From positions 248,001-312,000 of the forward strand of contig JALRMH010000037.1 in the NCBI GenBank assembly GCA_026119935.1: DNA of 64,000 nt, read 5' to 3'. Within the stretch, counting starts at the first letter, position 1. Each line of letters begins with the position of its first letter. The stretch comes from Endothia cerciana. Its lineage: Eukaryota; Ascomycota; Sordariomycetes; Diaporthales; Cryphonectriaceae. The translations under genes were made by a program, and so were the position numbers. Under the pieces are notes generated by a model, which was given only the letters and a program-made list of their open reading frames with translations, had not been told where the DNA came from and did no database searches. Positions 44,745-56,857 of this stretch are shown piece by piece.

Positions 44745-46633
44745 GATGACAGGACAAGGCTGAGACAGGCGGCGGGCGGGCGGGCGGAGGGGTAACCGGT
44801 TGGGTGAAGTGGGCTTGGGGGGGATGATACCGCTCCGGTCGGTCCACTAGTCGGCGGCCCCGCGAGGACAGCAATCTCGACGGTGTGGGAGGGATAAAAC
44901 CGGTATAAACTATACTGTATGTGTAGGTAGGAAAGTGGGTCGGCATGCGGCACCTGAGATGGGGAAAGCGAGGTGAGCAGAGTCAGGGCGGACGGCGATA
45001 TTAAGGACTGGAGATCAGGCACATAGACATGGGTGAGTAATACAATCAGTCTTCCCACAAGGTTTGAAGGGGGGGATAATACCCTCGTGCCCGCCCGGCC
45101 CAGACGGCACCCAGGTACGTACGGAGCACTGCCCGGAGACCAATATATTGTGCCAGAGGAACCGAGGGCAAAAAAACGCCACAATACCTGCGCAGGGGAG
45201 CATCTCGAGGGTCGATCAGCCAACCCACCCACTGGGACGCACGCGTTCCGGCTGTGGCTGGCTGGCCCAGGCTATCTCAGTACCGCGAGTGCCGACCCTA
45301 TATTGGGCCCAATCAGAGGGATTCCCCGTCAGCGCCCGGGGGGGGGGGGGGGGACATGATATGCAGACGTGGGCTGGTTGGGGTGGCCGGCAGAAGCAAC
45401 AAGAGCCTGATAGGGTCGTTTTATTCTTTACGAGAATTGGGCATCTCCGAGGGTGTCGTACTGCACGACTATCATCTCTCTTCCCATGCAGGCCGCGTTC
45501 CTCCGAGCAAGTCCGTCCAGCCTGTCGAAATACTCGATCATGACGGGTTTAGGGTCTCTGGGCCAGCCTCTCTATCGTAGTATGTACAAAGGCATCTCGA
45601 GAGGGCCTGGGTGCCTGACTCCGGAGGTAGGTCGTATGGACCCCTGGGCAGTTCTGTTCAGCTCAAACACGACCTCGAACCAGCCCTCTCTTCCCACCCG
45701 AGGCAACGTTACCAGAGCGCCTAAGGGTGACCATTTGATACAGGCTGACTAACACGATTGGGATCGGGCATCACTGCCGCGAGCACGTCTTCTGAGACAC
45801 GCGGTCTCTTTACCTGGCTTGGGCCAACATTCTTCATTACACTGCACCAACATAGTGAGCCTTCAGGCCAGAAGAGTACAGGTCGATATGCTGGCTCAGT
45901 AAATCAAAGTACCTGATGGAGCACGATGTCTTCAGGCCTTGTCGGGACGCTGAAATGCGAGAAGGGAATGAAATGAATGGGCTGGCGTCGGGCACACTTA
46001 CATTCTCGCAGTGCAGCTGCACAGCTGCAGCCCTGAGGGAGCAACCCCGACGACTGCCACCTCCTGCGTAGCATCGTCTTCTGGACTTCAGAAGTAAAAT
46101 CACACCAAGTGAGCTGAGACCTCAGGCACGTACGGGTTCAAGAACTACAACCCGTACATACCCAAGGGGTGTGCGCCTCGTTGGAATATATTCGCCGACG
46201 CCTTATAGGCGCCGGTAAGCTGAATATATCCCACTACATGAATACCCTTCGGTCTATACATGATCCAGTAGGCGCCCTCATGCAGCTAGCCGTGCTGTGG
46301 CATTGCAGCATTCATACGAAGGGGCAATGGCCTTGCGGCCCGCTGCCCCGGTAGCCCAATATTGACGGGGCGGTGCAAAGCGCCATCCTACGGATTGCTT
46401 CGTCCTCACATCTCGGACCCCCATCCCTTCATCCGTCTTACCGATCCTCCGCACCCCTTCTACGCTCTCCCACGTCCGTCCAGGGTGTCCTTATCAACGA
46501 GGATCTCCCCAAGGTAGACGCGATTCACCAGCATCTTGGTGTTTGGGCCAGCCGTGTCTACAACACCGCGGAGTCTCGCCGGGGCCCCACAGGAAGAACC
46601 CCCCGGGGCCTGGCTTGAAGGATCCGGGCCATC
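44745..46633. other. Long intergenic region, no gene seen
   Basis: About 1.9 kb upstream of both the Zn2Cys6 gene (minus) and the FSH1 gene (plus). A (G)17 run lies at 45338-45354. No open frame has domain support. Confidence 0.4.
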
Positions 46634-47443
46634 ATGAACGGCTTCAGCTCGGGCGACGTCGGCCCTCCCGCCCCAGACGGCGCCACGCTGCACCTCCCGC
46701 GGATCCTGTGCCTGCATGGCGGCGGCACCAACTCGCAGATCTTCCACATGCAGTGCCGCGCCATCTCCCACCACCTCAAGTCCCAGTTCCGCATGGTCTA
46801 CCCCGTGGCCCCCTTCCCCTCCATCCCGGGGCCCGACGTCCTCAGCATCTTCGCCGACTGCGGGCCCTTCAAGCGCTGGCTGATGACGCCCGGCCCGAAC
46901 GCCGTGGAGCAGCACCCCAAGGAGACGTGGGCCGCCATCGAGAGGCAGGTGGGCGACGCGATGGACGCCGACGACAGGCTCGGCGCGACCGGGGAGTGGG
47001 TCGCCGTGCTGGGCTTCAGCCAGGGCGGGAGGATCGCCGCGAGCATCCTCCTGCGGCAGCAGGAGATGCCCACGAGCCTGGGCCGCCTGCGGAGGTCCGA
47101 CACGGGGCTCCGTTTCGGTGTGCTGATGGCGGCGCGGGGCCCGCTGTTGCAGTACGATCCAGACAGGGCCTCGTGGCTGGACAGGGACGAGAGGTTCGAC
47201 TACGAGAGCAACGTCGCCTCCAAAAGACTCCTGCGGATACCCACGATTCACGTTCACGGGATGCAGGATCCGGGCTTGGGCTATCACCAGATCCTGCTGG
47301 AGGAGTGGTGCGATCCAAGGACCACGACGCTGGTCGAGTGGGATGGGGATCACCGCTTACCCATCAAATCGCCCGACGTGAAGCTTGTGGTAGACAGGAT
47401 AAGGGAGGCAGCAGCTCGTGCGGGTATCCCATTGAAATCTTGA
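46634..47443 (+). CDS. FSH1-family serine hydrolase
   Basis: An intronless 269-aa alpha/beta hydrolase. The chain opens with LPRILCLHGGGTNSQIFHMQ (oxyanion-hole HGGG region at about 28-31), has the nucleophile elbow VLGFSQGGRIAA (Ser129), the acid Asp212 in HVHGMQDPGL and His240 in EWDGDHRLP. This is the FSH1 (DUF341) family, which includes yeast Fsh1-3 and stand-alone thioesterase-like hydrolases that release or edit polyketide products (for example CitA in citrinin synthesis). No polyketide synthase lies in the window, so a role in general ester hydrolysis is equally possible. Cytosolic by lack of a signal peptide. Confidence 0.85.
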   Translation: MNGFSSGDVGPPAPDGATLHLPRILCLHGGGTNSQIFHMQCRAISHHLKSQFRMVYPVAPFPSIPGPDVLSIFADCGPFKRWLMTPGPNAVEQHPKETWAAIERQVGDAMDADDRLGATGEWVAVLGFSQGGRIAASILLRQQEMPTSLGRLRRSDTGLRFGVLMAARGPLLQYDPDRASWLDRDERFDYESNVASKRLLRIPTIHVHGMQDPGLGYHQILLEEWCDPRTTTLVEWDGDHRLPIKSPDVKLVVDRIREAAARAGIPLKS

Positions 47444-47965
47444 GAAGGCCAGTGGGCACTTGATGATGTCCGAGATGATAAGGGGAAGCGGGCCGGAGAC
47501 CAGGTCGGCGTTCTTCCGTGGTATCCAAGGACCTTGAACGGTGATTGGGGCAGGTTTCTAGAAGAATAGACGTATACCAAACTGATCTCATTGTCCAAGT
47601 CCGACATCCATCGAGTCCATCGGCCCTGAAATCTGGACCAGAGATCTCTCTGCCCGTCTTGGATGAGAAGCCTCGGGCACTTACTTTATGGCCTAAACCC
47701 TCCCTGCATACACAACCAGAACCACCGCATATTTTCAGTTCGGAGGAGGGTGCTTTATATTGTTTCTGTGTGCTACAGGCCACTAAACGTCACTAAATGC
47801 CGCGCAAGGGCGACCACTGCAACTTATTTCCCCCGCTCCCGGAACTGCTGGCACCTAGCATGATACAACTATCCTCGGCAATGCGACCTTGCACGACAAG
47901 GAGAGCGGATAAAGGTACACAGACTCTCACCTCTTGTATAGGCTATCCTCACCGGGGCGCGAAGC
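47444..47965. other. Intergenic, promoter of the epoxide-hydrolase-like gene
   Basis: About 520 bases between two plus-strand genes. No gene seen. Confidence 0.4.
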
Positions 47966-49165
47966 ATGACCTCGCTACCGCCGCTCCCGCTCCCGCGCGA
48001 CATACGTCAGCGCTACGTCGACCTCACGGCCGAGCCGACCTGCGGCCTGAACATATTCGTCCTCGAGGCCGGAGATGCGAGCCGCCCGCTGATCCTCCTC
48101 CTCCACGGGTACCCAGAGCTGGCCTACACCTGGCGCAAGGTCCTCCCCCCCCTCGCGTCGCACGGCTTCCACGTCGCCGCCCCGGACTCGCGCGGCTACG
48201 GGCGCACCGCGGGCTGGGACACGAGCAGCTATGCGCACGCCGACCTGTCCAAGTTCACCCAGGCACAGCTCATCCTGGACAACATCTCGCTCATGAGGGC
48301 GCTGGGCCACGACACGGTTGCGCTCGTGGTCGGTCACGACTTTGGCGCGACTGCTGCGGGGGCCTGCAGCCTGGCGAGGCCGGACCTGTTCAGGGCCGCG
48401 GTGTTCGTGAGCCACGTCCCAACTGGATCGGCTAGTCTACCAGCTCCACCCGGGAGCCGGGCTCATGCGGGTCGGAGCTCTGAAAATCAGGAGCACGAGA
48501 TGATCCCCAGGGATCCGGACGTCCATACGTCACTTGCACGCCGCGAGAGACCTCTGAAGCACTATCAGTGGTACAACAGCACAGCCAAAGCGTCAAAGGA
48601 CTGGCAAGAGGCCCCGCAGGGTCTGAAAACGTTTCTCCGAGGCTATGTGCACCTGAAGAGTCACGTCTGGAAGGGCAACGCAGTCGATATCGGCCCCTTG
48701 ACGGGATGGACTGCCGACCAACTGGCGCGCATGCCGGGCTACTATATCATGCCACTGGACGCAACGATGCCTCAGGTGGTGGAGAGGGACATGAAAGGCG
48801 AGGACGAGACCCTGACGGAGTCCTTCATGAGTGATGTGGAGCTCAACGTATACGTGCAGGAGTTCGGTCGGACAGGCTTCCAGGGCATGCTGAACTGGTA
48901 TCGAAGCTCGACAGACCCTCGAAATGTCAACCTCCAGATGGCCATATTCGCGGGATTGAAATTCCAGGTGCCTGTCACCTATATCGGGGGCGTGGCAGAC
49001 TGGGGCAATTACCAGCGCCCTGGTGCGCTTGAAGGACTAGAGGGTGGGAGAACTGCGTCCGATTACAGGGGCACGAGGATCTTGGCGAGTGCAGGTCACT
49101 GGCCTCAGACTGAGACACCCGACATCCTATGTGATGAGATATTGAAATTCATGGATGGAAACTGA
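47966..49165 (+). CDS. Epoxide hydrolase-like alpha/beta hydrolase
   Basis: An intronless 399-aa protein from an ATG. The motifs of soluble epoxide hydrolases are present: LLLHGYPELAYTWRKVLPPL with the oxyanion HGYP (His47), the nucleophile Asp125 in ALVVGHDFGATAA, RGYGRT, a lid segment VYVQEFGRTGFQGMLNWYR with a candidate epoxide-activating Tyr, IGGVADWG (acid), and His378 in SAGHWPQTETPD. The enzyme would open an epoxide through an aspartyl ester to a diol. The cap region around residues 150-195 (SLPAPPGSRAHAGRSSEN onward) is unusually hydrophilic and could be a retained intron or simply divergent. No signal peptide. The FSH1 hydrolase 520 bp upstream runs in the same direction, and detoxification or metabolite tailoring is plausible. 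Confidence 0.8.
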   Translation: MTSLPPLPLPRDIRQRYVDLTAEPTCGLNIFVLEAGDASRPLILLLHGYPELAYTWRKVLPPLASHGFHVAAPDSRGYGRTAGWDTSSYAHADLSKFTQAQLILDNISLMRALGHDTVALVVGHDFGATAAGACSLARPDLFRAAVFVSHVPTGSASLPAPPGSRAHAGRSSENQEHEMIPRDPDVHTSLARRERPLKHYQWYNSTAKASKDWQEAPQGLKTFLRGYVHLKSHVWKGNAVDIGPLTGWTADQLARMPGYYIMPLDATMPQVVERDMKGEDETLTESFMSDVELNVYVQEFGRTGFQGMLNWYRSSTDPRNVNLQMAIFAGLKFQVPVTYIGGVADWGNYQRPGALEGLEGGRTASDYRGTRILASAGHWPQTETPDILCDEILKFMDGN

Positions 49166-49338
49166 GTACATATGTGAGTAGGTGGCTGCTCGTGGCAGCT
49201 CGTGGCAGATTTTCAGTCGTCCTCATACCGTCCCGCAGATCACTCCATACAAAGGGTAAAGATGAATTTCACTCTTGTACCGCTTCAATTTTGATCCCTA
49301 GGTCTCCTTGGATACTTCAAATCCCGCCTGCTCATGTC

Positions 49339-50692
49339 CTACGCCGAATACGGCTGGCCCTCGTCATCTTCGCTCGTGTAAGTTAAGGGTACCATAGGAT
49401 ACTGGTCTGATCCGAAGGTCGAGTTGAGCGTCACAGCACCTGCAGCGCTGCCATCCTCGAGACGGGTCCACGTCTCTGTAGAGTTGCCGAGCGAACCCAG
49501 GCTCACCAGGATCTGGCGGGATCCCCTTGTCCATGACCCGTACCCTCCATATCCCGTGTGGCGACTGAAGCAGAGACCCAGCCCGTTGCCCGTGAGCGCC
49601 ATGCCCGTGAGCTGCTTATCCCACTTGAAGCACCAGTCGTTTCCGTGATCATGGCCGCTGAATGCAGCGATAAGATTTTCCGTATCTAGCAGGGCCTGCA
49701 TGAACGGCACGTCTTGACCGTCATATGTGAACACCGTCTCGGATGAGCCTTCACCGGACGCAACTCCTTGCTGCGCCAGGGGCACATCCGCATTGATACC
49801 CGGCTCCTGAGTTGCATTGATGCCCGCATCTTGGAAGGCGAGAAAGGCATCCACGGGAATGTGGACGAAGGCCAGTGACGGCAGAGACCTTCCGTACGTA
49901 GCGGTCAGACTGTCTCTTGTCTCCTCGAACCACGAGACGACGCTGCCACCGACCCAGTTCGGCTGGCCGACACTCGTTCCATCTGCAGACGATTCTTGAT
50001 AGTAGTTACTGGACAGCCAGTTAGAGTCTTGATACTGATGTTAAGGGAGCAGAGGCCCGCCTACCCGCCCCGGCTATCAAAGAACCACAGAAGCATTGCG
50101 GGAGTAGCCGCGGTATCGCCATCCGCGTAGACAGGCAGATAGTAGTTCGAGACACCAGAGTCGTTGGCTTGCACCATATTACCGGTCAGGCTATTTGCAT
50201 AGGTCTTCTCTCTATCGTAAATCTCAGCCCTGGACAGGTTGAAATCTGAGTCGTGATCTGTGCGATCACCTTCAGTCAGCAAGCCCGTATCCTGATCAGG
50301 TGAAGATACAGGAGCACCCCAGAAGTAATCATCGCCTTACTTCCATATGTTGATGCCCAGGGCAGACCCGCCTTCACGAGCGGCGCCACGATCTCATCCA
50401 CGTAATCGGTCGAGTTCTCCTTGAAAGTGTTCTCGCCAGTAATCAAGTCCCCGTTGAGGACAACAAGCTGAGGCGCCTCGTTGTCCAACACGGTCTGCAT
50501 CACCTTTAGGGTATCGACATCCTGCAACGGTCCCCAGTCCGTATCTTCTGCTTCGCCGAAGTGCAAGTCCTCGAAGATGGTAATTTGAAAAGTGCCGTCA
50601 TCCGTGAAGTGCAGCGCTGGCCAAGCGGCCTCAGCGCGTTGTGTCAGGAGACTCAGGACTGCCACAGATCCTGCGAGACCGGTGATACTCAT
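49339..50692 (-). CDS. Secreted calcineurin-like metallophosphoesterase
   Basis: Exons 50341-50692, 50065-50257 and 49339-50008 (introns 50258-50340 and 50009-50064) give 404 aa. The two-metal site is complete: Asp42 and His44 in IFEDLHFGEAED, Asp82 in VVLNGDLITGEN, Asn118-His119-Asp120 in ASTYGNHDSDFNLS (formed only when intron 1 is removed, which supports the splice), LAFVHIPVDAF, and FSGHDHGNDWCF. A signal peptide is likely (LAGSVAVLSLLTQRAEA, cut near 22), with several N-glycosylation sites. This is the fungal Dcr2/purple-acid-phosphatase-related group, which hydrolyses phosphomonoesters at the cell surface or outside. Substrate is unknown. It is convergent with the epoxide hydrolase gene (170 bp between ends). 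Confidence 0.85.
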
Positions 50693-52292
50693 CTTTATTT
50701 GATGGAGGGTTTTTCTGAGCTAGAACATGAGTTGTCACTTGAAGATTGGCTGGTGATCTCGAGGATTTCGTCTTCATATGAACCAGGCCGATGTGGTATT
50801 ATAGCATGTCAAAAGTTCAAGACGGCACCCAATCAGTCTCATTACCGCAGACACGTTGTGACGTCGGCCACAGTGTGGGGCCGGAACCTTGGAAGAGACA
50901 AGCATATCGACCTGCCTGAACCAGTATTCCAATATCTCCGGGTAGTCCTGCAGTAGTTAACTCCTCAATTTGAGTGTGATTGAGAGGCAGAGCGATAGAT
51001 GCACACATCACGGACAGACAAAAAGGCCGCAGCTTCATTAACAGCGCGAAAGTGCCTCACAAACCAGCAACACCATGGAAAATATACCTTTTGCGCGAAA
51101 TCTGTTTCGAAAGATGGCTACGTCTTGCTCAATATTACAAATATGTGATGACTACATTAATCTTATAGACAAATTTCAGATCTGAAGACAAAACAGATAT
51201 TGAAAACTGCTACAGAAAACACCCAAAGTCGACAAAGCACCCCAGACTGATCTCTAAAAATTGCAAGCCTTCTAGTCGAGAAGTCCTCGAGAGGACCTGA
51301 ATCGGGAAGCGATGGTGTCTGTTGAATAGTAACTTCGCTGTCGCATACGTAAACATATTACTACCTCTTGGTCCTTAGAGCCCTGGAAGAATACAGCCGG
51401 GGCGCGGGATGAGCATTGATCTTTGTGGCTCAGAGGGCCGGTGCCTCGGTGCTCAGGTGGTCTACCGTCGTATACTCTTCTGTAAGTAATGTTGTTAGTA
51501 GTAAGAGGGAGCCAGATCTCGGAGTTTTAGTATGAGTTGTTCTTCAAAGTAGTCGTCAACATTATCATATGAGTAGCAAGTTGAGATATATGATAATTAA
51601 TCGTTAAGTGCTCTGCTGGGCCCGTGTTCATGTCAGCATCGGTGCATGCCCTATCCAGAGCCAATACTTTTGGGTTTCTTGCATGTCTCGTCACAACTAG
51701 GCGGGGGCAGTTATGCTCGTGAAATGATAGATTGAAAGCGCTCGTTGGCATATACGAAGCAGAATATCTATCCGAGCCGCAGACTTAGCGTCCCTGCATA
51801 TTGACACGTCATAGAGACAATGTTGTTGGTAGTCGCCGATACGGGCTTTGGTCATCAAAGACCGGGCGTCTTGTCCAAGATACCGAGTCTCCGCCGCGCT
51901 GGTTCACAGTCGCCGATATGCATCACTATTGGTCGCTTCTGTGACACCCGCGCCTTAATAAGGCTAATAACAATGACCTGAAGTCTCCGATTAGTCCCGA
52001 CGAGGCAAACAAGAAGTGTTTTGTCCCTTTGATCACATGCACAGACCTCTGATTGGTGTTTGCTCGGCGTTGTTGTTCAGATCCCGACGTGGCATGTTGT
52101 GTGTAGTTGAAGAGTTCAGAACGATCAACAAAAAAGCAGTCTGCTTGTGGTTATATAAAAATCAGTCGCTCTTCCGGCGAAAATGAGAAAGTCGAATGCA
52201 AACTAGCAACAAGCAAGTTCACAACAACATTTCTCGAGTTCTCACAAGGCTTTACAAGGCCATATCCCATTTTTAGGGCATCTGCGGCTGTC
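50693..52292. other. AT-richer intergenic region
   Basis: About 1.6 kb, more AT-rich than its neighbours (notably 51040-51360), with no supported gene. It separates the divergent phosphoesterase and nitrilase genes and so holds both promoters. Confidence 0.4.
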
Positions 52293-53517
52293 ATGATGCC
52301 TATCACCAAGTACAAAGCAGCGGCTGTCACTTCTGAGCCAGGAGTAGGTGATCTTCGCTAAAGCTTCTGCGTTGAACCTTGTGCTGATACCCACCTTAGT
52401 GGTTCGACCTCGAGGCCAGCGTGCAGAAGACTATCAACTTCATCAATGAAGCTGGCCAAGCAGGGTGCAAGCTGGTCGCCTTTCCTGAAGTTTGTAAGTG
52501 TTTATCATCAATAAGCCGCTCTCAGCCGTCTTACATGGAATTCTAGGGATTCCTGGGTATCCTTACTGGATGTGGAAAGTGAACTATCTTCAGAGCCTCC
52601 CTATGCTGAAGAAGTATCGTGAGAGCTCTCTCCCTGTGGACTCGGAAGAATTTCGCCGTATTCGACGAGCGGCTCGTGACAACCAGATCTACGTCTCCCT
52701 GGGCTTCTCTGAGATTGATCACGCCACCCTCTACCTGGCCCAGGCCCTGATCGATCCCGAAGGTAACGTCATCAACCATCGTCGTAAGATCAAGCCTACC
52801 CATGTCGAAAAGCTCGTCTACGGCGACGGGTCCGGGGATACGTTCCTTTCCGTTACGGAGACCGGGATTGGGCGCCTTGGCCAACTTAACTGCTGGGAAA
52901 ACATGAACCCTTTCCTTAAGTCGCTTAACGTCTCCGCCGGGGAACAGATCCATGTTGCAGCATGGCCTGTTTATCCCGGCATTGAGCGCCAGGTCGCCCC
53001 TGATCCTGCTACAAATTATGCGGAGACCGCCATCACTGTTACCACCACTTACGCTTTCGAGACGGGGTCATGGACCCTTGCTCCTTTCCAACGGCTGAGT
53101 GTCGAAGGTCTGAAGAAGACCACGCCCGAGGGCGTGGAACCCGAGACCGACCCGACCCCTTACAATGGTCACGCCCGCATCTTTCGTCCGGATGGCAGCT
53201 TGGTGGTCAAGCCGGACAAAGACTTCGATGGGCTACTTTTTGTGGATATCGACCTCAATGAGACCCACTTGACCAAGGTCATTGCTGACTTTGCTGGTCA
53301 TTATATGCGTCCCGATCTGATTCGCCTTCTCGTGGACACCAGGCGGAAGGAGTTGATCACGGAAGCGGATCCGGACGGAGGCATCGCGACGTATTCAACT
53401 GCGCATCGTCTTGGCCTTGACAGGCCCCTGGACCCCAAGCCGGACTGTGATCATCAAGGAGCTGCTGGCAAGAAGCAGCACAATACCAACCCGGCCAAGA
53501 CAACCTCGGAACTTTAA
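52293..53517 (+). CDS. Nitrilase (EC 3.5.5.-)
   Basis: Exons 52293-52343, 52400-52493 and 52547-53517 (introns 56 and 53 nt) give 371 aa. The catalytic triad of the nitrilase superfamily is present: Glu47 in VAFPEVWIPGYPYWMW, Lys129 in HRRKIKPTHVEK, and Cys164 in GQLNCWENMNPF. The two short first exons are required to rebuild the Glu region, and both junctions are in frame. AGEQIHVAAWPVYPG follows, as in fungal arylacetonitrilases and aliphatic nitrilases; cyanide hydratases have a different Cys context. The enzyme converts a nitrile to the acid plus ammonia; cytosolic. The tail after residue 335 is Lys/Gln-rich and variable in the family. The SDR gene converges on it. Confidence 0.9.
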
Positions 53518-53865
53518 GAGTCTGGATGCTACCCTCATCGCGTACCCCCGAAAGACAATCTCATGCGTGGACATTCATTTGCTCTCAGGAGAGGTGGCTG
53601 ATTTTGTGGGCTCAGGGGACTGAACGGGCCAGGATGACCTTTTTCGAATACACTTTCCGCTCTTTAAATAAACCATTTCCCTCACGTTCTTATTTTTTAT
53701 TTTTTTTATTTTTTTATTTTTGGAAATATGTCGTGTCATGCATCTGTCTCTTCGTAATTCTCCAACGTTGACTGGAGCTGCGACGGAAACCCAACTCCTC
53801 CCAAGGGTATGGAGAACCTTGGCATGCTCCTGATCAGGCTGAGAACGCTTTTTTTACTTTTGTCA

Positions 53866-55078
53866 TTACGCGTCAGACTCGCTCGTATCCCCCGCCTGTC
53901 CGTCGGACACGCGCACCTTCGCCTTCATATTTGTGACATCAGACGCCGTCTGTTGATTTTTCGTCAGGCGTGTGAAACGCTCACCGAACCAAGTCTCCCT
54001 ACTGTCTGCCAAGGGTTCTTCAATCTCGCGAAACTCATCCCCCAGCACCTGGATCACTCGACCATTCCAGCGGTCCGCAACTTCTGGAGACCGTTCCGTT
54101 TCTGAGCCGTAGACATCAACGTGCCGAGTTTGAGATGCGGTAGCCGAAAATAGTAAGGCCAAAGCAACTGTCTCGGGGGTGCTCAGGGGAAGCTCGTTAC
54201 GCATCCAGGCTATAACAGGCCGGAAAGGTACCATCCTGGTGACGGTCGCGCCCGGCGTCACAGCATTGATTGTGACATTGTCTTTACCAAGTACGTGGCG
54301 CAGGACTCTCACAAGGCCAAGTTGCTGTAAACCACTCAGCACACTTTTCTTCGATACAGGGGGTTGGGCTGTCTCAGAAGACAGGCATAGTTGGGACGAC
54401 TTACTCCAGTCCAGGCTAGAGATCCGATCTTCACCAGCGGGTCCGCCCAGTAGCCAGCTGAGCCTCCTGTGATCACAATACTTCCCTGGACTTTGTACTT
54501 TCGCATTTGATGATGAGCCAATTTCACAGTGTTCAGCACTGCTCGGATGTTTACGTCGATTACATCGTAGCTTCGCGCTGGCTCCATCAGACGGCCATCC
54601 GCATCATACTCGTCGTCGAGGAAATTGTGGCCGACGTCCGATATGCCAGCGTTCGCAAAGACGATGTCCACATGGCCGATACCGTCAAATGCGTCACGTA
54701 GCCTAGACCAGTTCGTGACATTCAGCTGATGGATGTGGAAATTTCCCCATTCCTCCCAGTCGTCTGCATCCTCTTCATTGGGCTCGTTGACGTCGATGTT
54801 GTGGACTTTAGCACCCTTTTCCAACAGGAGCCTGACCGTTGCCAGCCCGATACCTGACGAGCCCCCTACATACTCGCGGATTGAAGTCAGCCTCGGTACT
54901 TCATTGTTCCATGACTGCATAGGAGGTTCCCCTTAGCGATGCTCGCGGGTGGTGTGATCCTCGACCTTGTCCAGAGATATGACAGATCAGAGTGAGATTG
55001 ACCGGTCAACTCACCGGTAATAACGGCGACCTTTCCCTCTAGAGACGGAATCGTATCTGCTGTGATTTGCAGAGCCAT
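53866..55078 (-). CDS. Short-chain dehydrogenase/reductase
   Basis: Exons 55015-55078, 54405-54865 and 53866-54348 (introns 149 and 56 nt) give 335 aa. The NAD(P)-binding fold is clear: GKVAVITGGSSGIGLATVRL across the first intron, an acidic cofactor-binding loop (NIDVNEPNEED), FANAGISDVG, and VITGGSAG with the catalytic Ser. After PGATVTRMVP the C-terminal part ends VIQVLGDEFREIEEPLAD, known in fungal members of this group. The usual Tyr-x-x-x-Lys is not evident at the exon 2/3 junction: the model reads LAWTGKSVLSG, placing Ala where Tyr is expected. Either the splice choice is wrong or the enzyme has lost its catalytic Tyr. The substrate is unknown. Confidence 0.8.
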
Positions 55079-56857
55079 GGTAGAGTTTCTCAAGGGACGA
55101 CTGATGATCAATGATACTGCAACGGGTCTTTTCACAACAAAAATCCACAACAAACCTTCACAACGAATCTTGATGAAATGGACGGAGGATATATTTGTGC
55201 GAAGCACCTGAATATATTGGTTTTCTTCGACGCCCCTGTCCGAGGTGGCTTGCTCTTCCTCGTCGAATTATCTCGGAGCTAAGAAGGCATCCCTGAACAC
55301 TTACCCGTATATACAGTGAAAATATGAGATATCTTTTACCAGGATAAGTGATACAAGCCGTGAAAGCGGAGTTTGCCTAACAGAAAAACCCTATGCTCGT
55401 GCGAGCATCTGTTAGGCAATTTAACTTTCGGCTGCCATCCTTCACATGCTGAGGCTGCGTAGTGAGGAGTCCAGACAACGCTTGACCGACAATGCTTGCC
55501 CCTGGGGCATCCTTAACCATGGGATGTGTTCCTCCTGGGAAGGGATGGTCTCCAAAAGCGTCAAGGAAGCTAGCCGGACCCGCTTTGCTCGTGGACGTTC
55601 CAATCTCCTGGCCCATCGCAAGCGTCGAGTCCACCCGTTGCCTGGCCATCACTACCTGGAGGAGCATGCAATATCTGGTACTTATAGGGGCTAGGAGCAA
55701 GCGAGTGTTGGCCGAGGTGAAGCGGATTCGTGACCCACCCCGTGAAGAGGTCATCCGTAGCCATCCGGAGGACGGATACGGTGTGGCAGAGATCCACCAA
55801 AGGCTGGGATAACCCCATAAGTCCCCAGCTCAAGGGTCCCCAAACCGGGAAGGATCCAAAGAACTGGAAAATCACCAACGCGTATCTGCCTTTCTGCGGA
55901 GCGTTGCGGCCTGAAGACTGAGTGCAAAAGCCTGCCAAGGGCTCCGAGGAGTCGTCCGATCACGTCAATATCTTCACGGCCGGAGACTGAATATTGTCCA
56001 ATTATACCGACACGGAGGTCAACCCCTTTTCGAACGGACCCAGATGTGTTGGCGACAAGACCCACTGGCCGACCTACTTGCCAATGTGGGCATGGCCAAT
56101 CCGAACTCGGCACGAATGCGGTCAGGGCCGAGAACCGCGAGGCCTGGTGAGACGTGATCACCCCGTGGGCTCTAAGGGACTTTGTCCGGACTATTCAGCG
56201 TGGGAGTTCTCCCTCTGTCGGGCAGCCCAAGGAATCCCGCAATGAAGCCAAGTGATTTGTCTTTGCTCGGCGGGAATCGTATTAAGCAACGGGATCCTCG
56301 ATAATTGCAATGCTATTATTCTGCTCGCGTGGCGCGGGTACGGTGGAGACGATTCGAGCCGTCGAGGTGAGCCGTTGGAATCTCTCTCCTGGTTCTCCTA
56401 AAAATTAGGTGCGTTAGCTCGCGTCGGGAGGAGTGGAACTCTCCAGGTCCAGGGACCGAGACAAAGGCCCCCTGTGCTCTTGACCAGGTAGTATACTTTC
56501 CATCACATGGCCTCCAGCGACAGCTGTGCGTCCGACGGATGATTGACAGGTCGGCACTCCGGCCTACTGTTTCGAGCTCGTCCCCATTTGGGCTGGTGCC
56601 GGCCTGGCTGCACGGAGGAGGAGCCACACATCCAAAGTGGTACATCAAGTATCTTGCGATTGCAACAGCATCGGTCGTCCCAGCAGTGTGGTTCACCCTG
56701 GTCCGGCCCACCAAGGTCGGCCCGCCGGCAACATAAGATAAATCAAGTCGGTGGACGGTAGAAAAGGCCGGGTAGAAAATGGCACCTCCGTTGTCTCGTC
56801 GTGCTTGCCCAGTCCCTCTATTCCCCAGTCCAAAACCGCTTCATATATTCGCTCATC
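55079..56857. other. Intergenic, no gene seen
   Basis: About 1.8 kb between the divergent SDR and terpene synthase genes. Overlapping frames at 55.4-56.2 kb have no recognisable domain or consistent splice signals. Confidence 0.4.

Noticed and set aside
55377..56261. Overlapping frames on both strands between the SDR and terpene synthase genes
   Set aside because: None could be spliced into a protein with recognisable features.
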